Assembly: GCA_026396425.1 (NCBI GenBank)
Contig: JAPLWU010000055.1
Span: 1 to 8,510 of the forward strand
From: Microcaldota archaeon
GTDB taxonomy: Archaea; Micrarchaeota; Micrarchaeia; Burarchaeales; JAKAKT01
DNA length: 8,510 nucleotides
Reading direction: 5' to 3'
Notes under the pieces: generated by a model
The model's input: only the letters and a program-made list of their open reading frames with translations
Told to the model about the DNA's origin: nothing
Databases searched by the model: none
Translations under genes and position numbers: made by a program
Shown: positions 1 to 5,714 of the stretch, one piece after another
Numbering within the stretch: position 1 is the stretch's first letter
Layout: every line of letters begins with the position of its first letter

Positions 1-192
1 GACGTAATCAACGGGCCGGCCGAACTCATGGAACTCGCAACCGCGATAGGGAAATCGGACCTGACCGAGCACGAGAAGGAGAGGTTCTTCAATTCGCTTA
101 AGGACGAGTGCCTCGCCGAGTTCGGGCACGTGAAGAAAACCGATTTCAACCGAATTCTCGACGAGATTGAGAACGAGAGGACGGGGAAATAG
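1..192 (+). CDS. 3' end of an unidentified protein gene
   Basis: An open frame runs from the first base to a TAG at 190-192 and encodes the last 63 residues of a protein whose start lies outside the window. The visible part is charged and probably helical, rich in Glu, Lys and Asp (for example around LTEHEKERFF and ILDEIENERTGK). It has no cysteine pair, membrane segment or catalytic motif that I recognise. Codon choice (CTC, GAG, AAG, ATT) resembles the neighbouring genes, which supports real coding. It reads in the same direction as the dihydrouridine synthase gene, 108 nt upstream of it, but nothing ties the two functionally. I do not recognise the family. Confidence 0.6.
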   Translation, partial: DVINGPAELMELATAIGKSDLTEHEKERFFNSLKDECLAEFGHVKKTDFNRILDEIENERTGK

Positions 193-270
193 GTCGGGGT
201 AAGGGGGGAAGCAAGAGTTTTGTGCGCATGCGACTTGGCCCTTAGCTTCGAAGTGGTGGAACGGACCGGC

Positions 271-297
271 TAATATTCGCATGATGCGACAGGGGAT
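271..297 (+). promoter_or_regulatory. Possible promoter, small dyad and RBS before dus
   Basis: The 108-nt gap 193-300 ends in a TATA-like TAATATT at 271-277 and a weak ribosome-binding site AGGGGAT at 291-297, just before the ATG at 301. Between them lies the 13-base dyad TCGCATGATGCGA (277-289), two 6-base arms around a single G. A related palindrome, CGCATGCG, sits at 225-232. The TATA-to-start distance suggests a very short leader. The dyad could be a repressor site or chance. The rest of the gap is G-rich with nothing recognisable. Confidence 0.35.
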
Positions 298-300
298 ATC

Positions 301-993
301 ATGAAATTTCAGCTCATGCTCGCCCCGATGGAGGGAGTGACCGTCAACTCGTTCCGCACGCTCTGCCATCGGAATGGCGCGGATTTGACATTCACGGAAG
401 TAGCCAGGGTCGCGAACCTGGCACGGTTGAAAAAGGGGGAGCTTGAAAAAATCGGTATTTCCAATTCCACTCCGACGCAGATACAGCTCGCGGGCGCGAA
501 AATAACCGAATACGAAAAGTTCCTGGCCGGTTTTGAGGCAACGGAAGGGTTCCGGGGGTTTAACCTTAATTTGTGCTGCCCCTCGCCCGAGTTTATAAGG
601 CAGGGGATTGGCGCGGCGATGATAAGGAGGATATCGAGGGTAAACGAGATTTCCAAATTGATTGGCAAATACGGCTTCGAGTGCTCGGTGAAGCTCCGCC
701 TCGGGTTGGACGATTATGAAAAGGGGAGGAAGGCGTATATCAACCTGATTGAGAACATTGATGCCTCCTTTTTTGCGGTACACGCAAAAACAGCCAAGCA
801 GACCAGCCGGGAACGGGCGGATTTTTCGGTCTATGCAAGATGCATCGACACTGGAAAAAGGATTGTCGCGAATGGGGATATCAGGACGAAAAAACAGGTT
901 GCGGAACTGAAAAAAACCGGCCTTTTCGGGGCGATGATCGGGCGCGCCGCAATAGGCAATCCCAAGATTTTTCGCGAACTGCGGATGGACTGA
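301..993 (+). CDS. tRNA-dihydrouridine synthase (Dus family), short archaeal form
   Basis: FMN-dependent enzyme that reduces uridine to dihydrouridine in tRNA, probably in the D-loop, in the cytoplasm. The 230-residue product starts with the family signature LMLAPMEGVT (residues 5-14), which begins the TIM barrel. The catalytic cysteine motif is NLNLCCPSP (88-96); Cys93, directly before Pro94, matches the family's catalytic position. Flavin-binding motifs follow: KLRLG (131-135), a VHAKT segment (160-164) in place of the usual HGRT, NGDI (191-194) and GRAAIGNP (214-221). The family's C-terminal helical RNA-binding domain, which brings bacterial enzymes to about 320 residues, is absent, so this is essentially the barrel alone. 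The extra Cys92 beside the catalytic residue is unusual. Which uridine it modifies cannot be read from the sequence. The next gene is convergent, so this one is probably expressed alone. Confidence 0.93.
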   Translation: MKFQLMLAPMEGVTVNSFRTLCHRNGADLTFTEVARVANLARLKKGELEKIGISNSTPTQIQLAGAKITEYEKFLAGFEATEGFRGFNLNLCCPSPEFIRQGIGAAMIRRISRVNEISKLIGKYGFECSVKLRLGLDDYEKGRKAYINLIENIDASFFAVHAKTAKQTSRERADFSVYARCIDTGKRIVANGDIRTKKQVAELKKTGLFGAMIGRAAIGNPKIFRELRMD

Positions 994-1035
994 CGAAAGC
1001 TCAACCAGGATGACCCCCATTTCCGCTGAAACGGC

Positions 1036-2001
1036 CTAGTTTTTGCCGAACGGGCTCCAGACCATTACGTATTCTTTCGTGATGGTAGAAACATCATAGT
1101 CCGTATACCTTCCGACGAATTTCTCCCTAAAGCCATCCACTATGCTTTTCAGCTCCAGGTTATCCTTGACATGAATCTCTGCGAGAACATCGAATTTTCC
1201 CAGGAGTTCTATTGCAAAGAGGCATTTGTTTGTAGCGTCAAAATACTCCATTATCGATTTTCTCGCCGTCAGGTCTTTCAGCGAGATGTTTATCTGGACG
1301 AACTGCAGGCCAAGCTTGTCAAAATTCGGGGAAGACGCGTACGCAAGAATTATGCCGTCTTTCTCCAATTTTTTCAATCGGTATTTTATCGTCTGCACGT
1401 TCAGGGCGAGCTTTTCCGCAATCTCAACGAGCGGCGCTCGGGCGTTCGTCGAAAGGACGCCCAATATCTTTTTGTCAATCGCATCAAGCTTGTAATCGCC
1501 AAGCTCGTAAGGGTAATGCCAATCCGCCCGCGTTGTTCCTTCGTATAGAAACTTTTGGTTGAGCCTGTGCGTAGTCAAAAAGACGCAGATGTCCTTTTCC
1601 TGCACAAAGTCGCCGTAAAGATTCATGAATTGCACCAAGAACCCGTCCATCTGGGCCATGTTCCGCACCATGACCAGGAATATGCAATCATACCTGCCCT
1701 CTATACTTGCAAGATAAGCGACATGGTCCCGTTTCCGCAAGTATTCGAATATCTCCTTTTCCTTCTGGGGGGTCGTATCCTTGAATTTCGTATAAACCTT
1801 GACGTAGAACCAGCCAAGCTTCGAAGTGTTGAATACCGTAAAGAAGCCCTTGAGGTAGCCCTTTTCCATTAGCCGCCTAAGGCGGAAATTAGTCGTCTCC
1901 TTGCTCTTGCGGAGTTTTCTCGCCAGTTGCGACGAGGAGATCCGCGCGTTGAGGTCCAATTCGTACATTATCTTCCGGTCAATAATGTCCAATTCCTGCA
2001 T
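1036..2001 (-). CDS. Tandem-duplicated Lrp/AsnC-family transcription regulator
   Basis: A 321-residue DNA-binding regulator built from two complete Lrp/AsnC units, where typical members have one unit of about 150 residues. Unit 1 has a winged HTH at about 4-51 (LDIIDRKIMYELDLNARIS) followed by a RAM-like alpha/beta domain to about 145. Unit 2 repeats this at about 172-220 (LDAIDKKILGVLSTNARAP) and 225-312. The units align with a constant offset of 168 residues: LDxID at 4 and 172, KLG at 61 and 229. Lrp proteins form dimers or octamers that sense amino acids or other small metabolites, and this fusion could act as a built-in dimer. The start at 2001 has a TATA-like element about 20-29 nt upstream, which suggests a leaderless mRNA. 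It diverges from the cysteine-motif gene at 2112, a plausible target. The effector is unknown. Confidence 0.9.
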   Translation of the reverse strand: MQELDIIDRKIMYELDLNARISSSQLARKLRKSKETTNFRLRRLMEKGYLKGFFTVFNTSKLGWFYVKVYTKFKDTTPQKEKEIFEYLRKRDHVAYLASIEGRYDCIFLVMVRNMAQMDGFLVQFMNLYGDFVQEKDICVFLTTHRLNQKFLYEGTTRADWHYPYELGDYKLDAIDKKILGVLSTNARAPLVEIAEKLALNVQTIKYRLKKLEKDGIILAYASSPNFDKLGLQFVQINISLKDLTARKSIMEYFDATNKCLFAIELLGKFDVLAEIHVKDNLELKSIVDGFREKFVGRYTDYDVSTITKEYVMVWSPFGKN

Positions 2002-2020
2002 ATTATTGCTTATTTTATTA

Positions 2021-2030
2021 ATAATTTAAA
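2021..2030 (-). promoter_or_regulatory. TATA-like box for the tandem Lrp gene
   Basis: On the minus strand this reads TTTAAATTAT, 20-29 nt before the start codon of the Lrp gene, inside a very AT-rich block (2001-2076). At that distance transcription would begin at or next to the ATG, the pattern of leaderless archaeal mRNAs. No ribosome-binding site precedes the start, which fits. Confidence 0.5.
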
Positions 2031-2065
2031 TTCTTTTCTATTTTTGTGCAATTTTTTAGTCCCAA

Positions 2066-2109
2066 TTTTTATATATCAGGTATCCCATATTCTACTATAA
2101 GGGGTGAAG
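2066..2109 (+). promoter_or_regulatory. Promoter and RBS of the cysteine-motif gene
   Basis: TTTTTATATAT at 2066-2076 is a good archaeal TATA box. Transcription would begin near 2097-2102, just before the ribosome-binding site GGGGTGA (2101-2107), which sits 4 nt from the ATG at 2112. This decides the start: an in-frame ATG at 2046 lies upstream of the TATA box and would not be in the mRNA. Confidence 0.65.
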
Positions 2110-2111
2110 TC

Positions 2112-3665
2112 ATGTCAGTGATGGACGCAAATTTGAACAAGGCGTGGAAATCCACCTTCAAAATTATCTTTGGAAGGGAACTCGGCGGCATTGATGGGTA
2201 TCAGGAGTGGTTGGGCGCATACCTACCCAAAAAAGCGAAGAGGAAATCCTATGTTTCTGACAAAGAGGTGGCCGTGGCGATGGACTCCTTCTCGGAAAAC
2301 GCGAGGTTTGTCTCCGCGGACGAAGTGGCGCAGAACAAGGAGTACGGACTCGAAATAAACCAAATCAAGGATATTGATTCGATTATTCTCGCGTTGAAGG
2401 AAAAGTGCGAGTACGCTGGCAACCGGCACCTAGGCAAAAGCGCGTTTGTCGAGTCGTCTGACATCGTAATCGATTCGCAGTACGTGAGGAACTCCTCCAA
2501 TGTGGAAGAATCACGGTATGTCGAATCATCGTTCATGATTCGGAAGGGAAGCAAGTACATATTCGGCTGCGGGGCGCTTGGCGATGGGGAATTTTTGGTG
2601 CGGGTGGTGGACTCATACGGCCAGAAGCGAACTTTCGAATCCTCAATCATCGGCGAGTCTTCTGACTGCTATTTCTGCCACAACGTTCTCGGCTGCCACG
2701 ACATGATTTTTTGTTTCGGGCAGAGGAATAGGAGCCACTGCATCGGTAACACTCAGCTGCCGAAAGAGAGGTACCAGGCACTGAAGGCGAAAATCCTGGG
2801 AGAAGTGGCCGACATACTGGAGAGAGAGAAACGCTTTCCCTCGCTTTCCGAGCTGGTGCCTACCACTGGTCCAAGTGCCAATCTTGGACTCGCGCTGCCG
2901 ACTGAAAAGGAAACGCAGGACATGGCCGTGATAGAGAAGGGCTTTTCCTCTACGTATAACCTGCTTTTGAGGAAAGTTCCAACGGGCATCAATGATTATG
3001 CCGAATGGCTGTCGAGAAGAACGGTCTACGTGCAGAGGGTTAAAACCCCGTTTGGCACCGAAACGTATATTCCTGAGAACATGCCGGTTCTCAAGGATTT
3101 CCCAAGGAGCAGGGTAGTCACCGGCCGGGAGGCAATCGAACTTGGAAAGAGGGGGATTAAGGGCGAATTAGTTGGCCTTGAGAGCATCGCTATGGCGCTT
3201 GGCGACATCGCATTTTTCACTCCCGAGCTTCGCGAGGGCGACAACTCCAACCTCATAGGCTTCCCTCACGCTTACTACATTGTAAACGGTTACCGGGGGT
3301 ATGATTCGGTGCACGCGAAAGATATTGCGATAAGCTCGTTTGCCCTGAACTCGAAATACGCTTACGGCTGCCACAGGGTTCTCGAGTCTGAGTTCAGCAT
3401 TAAATGCTACAATTCGCAGTACCTGAACAGGTGCTTTGAGTTGGATTCGTGCAACAAGTGCGCCGACTCGTACTTCTGCCACAACTCGGAAGCGCTCAGC
3501 GAGTGCATGTTCTGCTTCAACCTGAAAGGCAGGAGGCACTGCATAGGCAATACGCAGCTTGACAAAAACAAATACGCTTCGATAAAAAATGCCATTCTGG
3601 GGCAGATTGCGGAAGAGCTTGACAGGAAGAAATCGCTCGGGCTGAGCATATTCAACATCGGCTGA
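2112..3665 (+). CDS. Unrecognised two-repeat cysteine-motif protein
   Basis: A 517-residue protein with no signal peptide or membrane segment, so probably cytoplasmic. It is an internal duplication. Each half has an N-terminal segment with a [G/N]I[D/N][D/G]Y.EWL motif (26-34 and 293-300), a middle region, and a near-identical C-terminal block: YFCHN, then CF, then HCIGNTQL, then a helical tail. Three cysteines align exactly (C189/C456, C201/C468, C210/C477; gaps of 12 and 9), with CHN and HC supplying histidines, so each half could bind a metal. Each half also has private cysteines (C186, C195; C447, C450, C465). Before each block the sequence has short Ser/Asn/Tyr/Cys periods (about 105-150 and 400-455) that look like rungs of a beta-helix. 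The ending resembles, from memory, cysteine-rich hypothetical proteins of candidate-phylum bacteria. No function can be assigned. It diverges from the Lrp gene. Confidence 0.85.
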   Translation: MSVMDANLNKAWKSTFKIIFGRELGGIDGYQEWLGAYLPKKAKRKSYVSDKEVAVAMDSFSENARFVSADEVAQNKEYGLEINQIKDIDSIILALKEKCEYAGNRHLGKSAFVESSDIVIDSQYVRNSSNVEESRYVESSFMIRKGSKYIFGCGALGDGEFLVRVVDSYGQKRTFESSIIGESSDCYFCHNVLGCHDMIFCFGQRNRSHCIGNTQLPKERYQALKAKILGEVADILEREKRFPSLSELVPTTGPSANLGLALPTEKETQDMAVIEKGFSSTYNLLLRKVPTGINDYAEWLSRRTVYVQRVKTPFGTETYIPENMPVLKDFPRSRVVTGREAIELGKRGIKGELVGLESIAMALGDIAFFTPELREGDNSNLIGFPHAYYIVNGYRGYDSVHAKDIAISSFALNSKYAYGCHRVLESEFSIKCYNSQYLNRCFELDSCNKCADSYFCHNSEALSECMFCFNLKGRRHCIGNTQLDKNKYASIKNAILGQIAEELDRKKSLGLSIFNIG

Positions 3666-3682
3666 GGGGGTTAGGCTAGACC

Positions 3683-3691
3683 AAAAATATA
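3683..3691 (+). promoter_or_regulatory. TATA-like element upstream of the intergenic hairpin
   Basis: AAAAATATA lies 37 nt before the left arm of the GC-rich hairpin (3728). It would place a transcription start around 3710-3718, just upstream of the hairpin. It is flanked by the short inverted repeat GGCTA (3673-3677) and TAGCC (3696-3700). This is weak evidence that the hairpin is a separate transcript rather than part of an mRNA tail. Confidence 0.25.
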
Positions 3692-3727
3692 GCGATAGCC
3701 AGTGTTCAAGCTAGTGGTTGTAGATGC

Positions 3728-3788
3728 GGGCCGGGGTGGGACAATAAGTCGCGTGGGAGGTGAATTATGGCCGAACCACCCCGGGCCC
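3728..3788. other. GC-rich hairpin in the convergent gap, candidate structured RNA
   Basis: GGGCCGGGGTGG (3728-3739) pairs with CCACCCCGGGCCC (3776-3788) as 12 base pairs with a single bulged C, enclosing 36 nt that include a small GAC/GTC stem (3740-3750). ACA follows at 3790-3792. The gap lies between two convergent genes (stops at 3665 and 3831). Archaeal terminators are usually U-runs rather than hairpins, and no U-run follows. It may be a small RNA on either strand or a structured mRNA tail. Rival open frames across this stretch look like non-coding background. The RNA class is not identified. Confidence 0.45.
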
Positions 3789-3830
3789 AACAAAGGATAT
3801 TGGTCGCCTTGCTTCAGCGTGATTTGTGAC

Positions 3831-4307
3831 TCATTTGGGCAGATAATATACGGTACGGCCAACCTGTCGCTTTTCGAGCAATCCGAGTTCGAAAAGCTTG
3901 TTAAGACGGGCGCTCGCGGCATTCTTCCCTCTGTATCGGAAATGCCGCTGCACGTCCTCGGCGCATGCGTTGCGCTTTTTCCTAACAAATGCTACAATCT
4001 CTTCGTCGATTTTCGGTATTAACGTGAGTTTTGATTTGCCGATGTTTTGAGGTGAGGCGGGAGTTTCGAGCTGTTCGAGGCGCGCCTGAAGAGAATCGAG
4101 GCGAGCGAGCAAGGTCTTCATGATTCGGTTGGTGTTCTCGCGCTCCTCCTTCATCTTGTAAATCATCATGCCCAGAACGACCGGGTCCTTGAACTTGAGG
4201 AGCTCCTTCCTGAGCTCGTCGTTTATTTCGAACGGCTCCTCCTTGACCGCGTAGGCGAACTCGGGGGAAGATTTATATATGCGGTCGGCTTCATTTGATT
4301 CGTTCAT
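3831..4307 (-). CDS. Coiled-coil winged-helix DNA-binding protein, probable autoregulator
   Basis: A 158-residue protein. Residues 1-45 are acidic and mixed (KSSPEFAYAV, then KFKDPVVLG). About 47-82 is a strong coiled coil (KMKEERENTN, LLARLDSLQARLEQLE) that would make a dimer. After a Pro-rich linker (83-98), residues 99-157 form a winged helix: helix 1 DEEIVAFVRK, a recognition region around RYRGKNAASARLNKLFELG, and a wing LLEKRQVGRTVYYL. That C-terminal pattern is typical of small archaeal transcription regulators, but I cannot name the family. It diverges from the 4384 gene, and a perfect inverted repeat (4323-4345) with a shared TATA box lies between them. The likely role, inferred from this arrangement, is to control itself and the opposite operon. 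A third TCATGA covers its start codon. Confidence 0.8.
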   Translation of the reverse strand: MNESNEADRIYKSSPEFAYAVKEEPFEINDELRKELLKFKDPVVLGMMIYKMKEERENTNRIMKTLLARLDSLQARLEQLETPASPQNIGKSKLTLIPKIDEEIVAFVRKKRNACAEDVQRHFRYRGKNAASARLNKLFELGLLEKRQVGRTVYYLPK

Positions 4308-4322
4308 GATATGCGCCTGCTT

Positions 4323-4345
4323 GTGTCATGACTGTATCATGACAC
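4323..4345. promoter_or_regulatory. Perfect inverted-repeat operator between divergent genes
   Basis: GTGTCATGA, five bases (CTGTA), then TCATGACAC: 9-bp arms with no mismatch. It lies between the divergent winged-helix regulator and the 4384 operon, directly beside the TATA box at 4346-4354. A homodimeric protein bound here would cover the TFB-recognition side of the rightward promoter and the start-site region of the leftward one. The six-base core TCATGA recurs at 4304-4309, so the three copies start at 4304, 4326 and 4337, that is 22 and 11 bp apart, on the same face of the helix. The binding protein is inferred to be the adjacent regulator. Confidence 0.7.
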
Positions 4346-4376
4346 TTTTATAAAGCTTTCGGTTTCTCCTCGGAGG
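4346..4376. promoter_or_regulatory. Symmetric TATA box serving two divergent promoters, plus RBS
   Basis: TTTTATAAA (4346-4354) is nearly symmetric and could direct TBP both ways. Rightward, transcription would begin around 4374-4379, close to the GGAGG at 4372-4376 before the ATG at 4384, so that mRNA has a very short leader and may or may not keep the ribosome-binding site. Leftward, transcription would begin near 4321-4325 and leave a leader of about 16 nt before the ATG at 4307. No other TATA-like sequence is seen in the gap. Confidence 0.5.
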
Positions 4377-4383
4377 ATGTGGC

Positions 4384-4929
4384 ATGTACGAACTAATTGA
4401 CGCCGTTGAAGAACTCCGCTCAGCATTCAGGAAGGAGAGCGTGGGCCGTCTCCGCGATGTCAGCAGGAGGTGCGCGGACGAACTCGGCGTGGGCGAGGAG
4501 GTGGACATGCTCCCGCTCAGCATCACCGCCTACGTGCTCTCAAAGATAATACAAAAATCGAGGTATTGGGACAAGGGTACGCGGACGAGGCTCGCCAAAT
4601 CGGTCGGGGGCGGGCTCGACAGGTGCGCGGAGCTGCTGCACGGGGGAAAGCACGAGGAGTTCAGGATGGAGATTGGCAGGGTGATGCGCGATACGATTGA
4701 AGTCGATGACAGGAAGAACAGGTATGTGACCGGCCTGCTGGCAAAGGCGAAATTGAAGATTGCGGGCAGATTGTACGCGCAGGGATTCTCCCTGAGCAGG
4801 GTTTCCGAATTGACCGGCGCGGACAAGAGAGAGGTGATGGAATACGTCGGAAAAACGCTCATGTCGGACCTAGTGGGGAAAACGAAAACCGTGAACGAGA
4901 GGCTGGAACATGTCAGGAGATTATTCTGA
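4384..4929 (+). CDS. Helical protein with possible HTH, partner of the PIN gene
   Basis: A 181-residue, mostly helical, basic protein. It begins at the ATG with GGAGG (4372-4376) seven bases upstream. Residues 125-158 (KIAGRLYAQGFSLSRVSELTGADKREV is the core, given here only to locate it: AGRLYAQG to ADKREV) have the spacing of a helix-turn-helix, so it may bind DNA or RNA. The first 110 residues are helical with no motif I recognise. Its last 20 nt overlap the start of the PIN-domain gene, so the two are translationally coupled. A small coupled gene before a PIN nuclease is the layout of VapBC-type toxin-antitoxin pairs, but this protein is about twice the length of a VapB antitoxin and the PIN protein is also oversized. 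A conserved housekeeping pair is equally possible. Function unknown. Confidence 0.75.
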   Translation: MYELIDAVEELRSAFRKESVGRLRDVSRRCADELGVGEEVDMLPLSITAYVLSKIIQKSRYWDKGTRTRLAKSVGGGLDRCAELLHGGKHEEFRMEIGRVMRDTIEVDDRKNRYVTGLLAKAKLKIAGRLYAQGFSLSRVSELTGADKREVMEYVGKTLMSDLVGKTKTVNERLEHVRRLF

Positions 4930-5611
4930 TTCGCACTCAAATTCGGTGGTATGCGACGCTAGCTCGCTCATCTCGCTCGCCGAAACCTGTTTTCTGCCGG
5001 TGATTCACGAACTTTCTCAAGGCATGCGCGGCCATTTCCTCATTTCCGACGAGGTGAAGAGGGAGTGCATCGACAGGCCGCTCGGGATGAGGAGCCACTC
5101 GCTCACCGCGGTTCGGCTCGACGCGGCGCTCCGGAACGGGTGGATAAGGCTGGCCGGAAGCGCGGATACGGAGGCCGAGGCCGGGGAGTTTGTGGCCGTT
5201 GCCAACGAGATATTCCGGGTGGGAAGGAAGCCGCTCAGGATTTTGCACCGCGGCGAGGCGGAGATTCTCGCGCTCGCCAAAAGTTTGGGAGTGGGGAACG
5301 TGCTCATCGACGAGCGGACCACGCGGGTGCTCGTGGAATCGCCGGCCATGCTGGGCCAGCACTTCAGGGAGGAATTCGGCTCGAGAATAAGCGTCGATTC
5401 GGGAAGGATGCGGGAATTCGGCAGGATGACCGCGGGCATGAACATATTCAGGAGCAGCGAGCTCCTCATGGTCGCGTACGAGAAGGGGTTTTTCAGGGGC
5501 TTCGAGGACATGGAAGCCAAGGCCGCAGAGGCGGGCCTTTACAGCATAAAGTTCGCGGGCTGCAGCATATCGTTCGAGGAGATTGAGGAATTCTGCAGGG
5601 GAATCCGGTAA
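4910..5611 (+). CDS. PIN-domain protein, predicted ribonuclease
   Basis: A 233-residue protein whose first ~145 residues fit the PIN fold, a metal-dependent RNase domain. The opening motif VVCDASSLISLA (13-24) carries the first acid, D16. A second acid lies in LISDEVKREC (44-53, E48), a third in HRGEAEILALAKSLG (E116 or E118), and the fourth in VLIDERTTRVLVE (D134). All four expected acidic positions are present, so it should be active. Residues 146-233 form an extra C-terminal region not found in the ~130-residue VapC toxins. The start at 4910 overlaps the preceding gene by 20 nt and has GAGG at 4899-4902; a GTG start just before the PIN core is a weaker alternative. It could be a toxin or an RNA-processing nuclease; the sequence does not decide. 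Confidence 0.82.
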   Translation: MSGDYSDSHSNSVVCDASSLISLAETCFLPVIHELSQGMRGHFLISDEVKRECIDRPLGMRSHSLTAVRLDAALRNGWIRLAGSADTEAEAGEFVAVANEIFRVGRKPLRILHRGEAEILALAKSLGVGNVLIDERTTRVLVESPAMLGQHFREEFGSRISVDSGRMREFGRMTAGMNIFRSSELLMVAYEKGFFRGFEDMEAKAAEAGLYSIKFAGCSISFEEIEEFCRGIR

Positions 5612-5614
5612 TTG

Positions 5615-5710
5615 ATGGCGATTGGCAGCCGATGGACGAGAGGAGTCATTTACGCAGGCGGATTATGGGCGAGGAGTTATGGGCGAGAAATGCAGATGGT
5701 TGTGTGGTGA
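5615..5710 (+). CDS. Possible 31-aa ORF overlapping the XPF 5' region
   Basis: ATG at 5615 to TGA at 5708-5710 gives 31 codons, beginning 3 nt after the PIN gene stop and ending 4 nt before the preferred XPF start at 5715. The peptide is Trp/Gly/Arg-rich with no recognisable motif. Its only claim is its position: it would couple translation of the PIN and nuclease genes. It overlaps a different frame that could be the N-terminal extension of the nuclease, so at most one is real, and it may be chance. Confidence 0.2.
   Translation: MAIGSRWTRGVIYAGGLWARSYGREMQMVVW
5663..5687 (+). repeat. Short tandem repeat TTATGGGCGAG
   Basis: TTATGGGCGAG occurs exactly at 5663-5673 and 5677-5687, a 14-base period. 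It lies just before the preferred nuclease start and creates a duplicate candidate start context (ATG at 5679). It looks like a local duplication and adds to doubt about whether this stretch codes. Confidence 0.6.
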
Positions 5711-5714
5711 ATTG

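Noticed and set aside
1032..1048. CGGC/GCCG hairpin with a T5 run at the convergent end of dus and the Lrp gene
   Set aside because: Only four base pairs, and it overlaps the Lrp stop codon; too weak to call a terminator, though the T-run might help end dus transcription.
2046..2111. Longer start for the cysteine-motif protein
   Set aside because: The ATG at 2046 is upstream of the TATA box; the ATG at 2112 has a good GGTGA site.
3702..3718. T-arm-like sequence with TTCAAGC loop
   Set aside because: The stem has a mismatch and no acceptor, D-arm or anticodon arm can be found in reach on either strand.
3671..4022. Two ~105-codon open frames (plus 3702-4022, minus 3671-3988)
   Set aside because: Both overlap the winged-helix gene in other frames and run through the hairpin. 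They have no ribosome-binding site and no recognisable domain.
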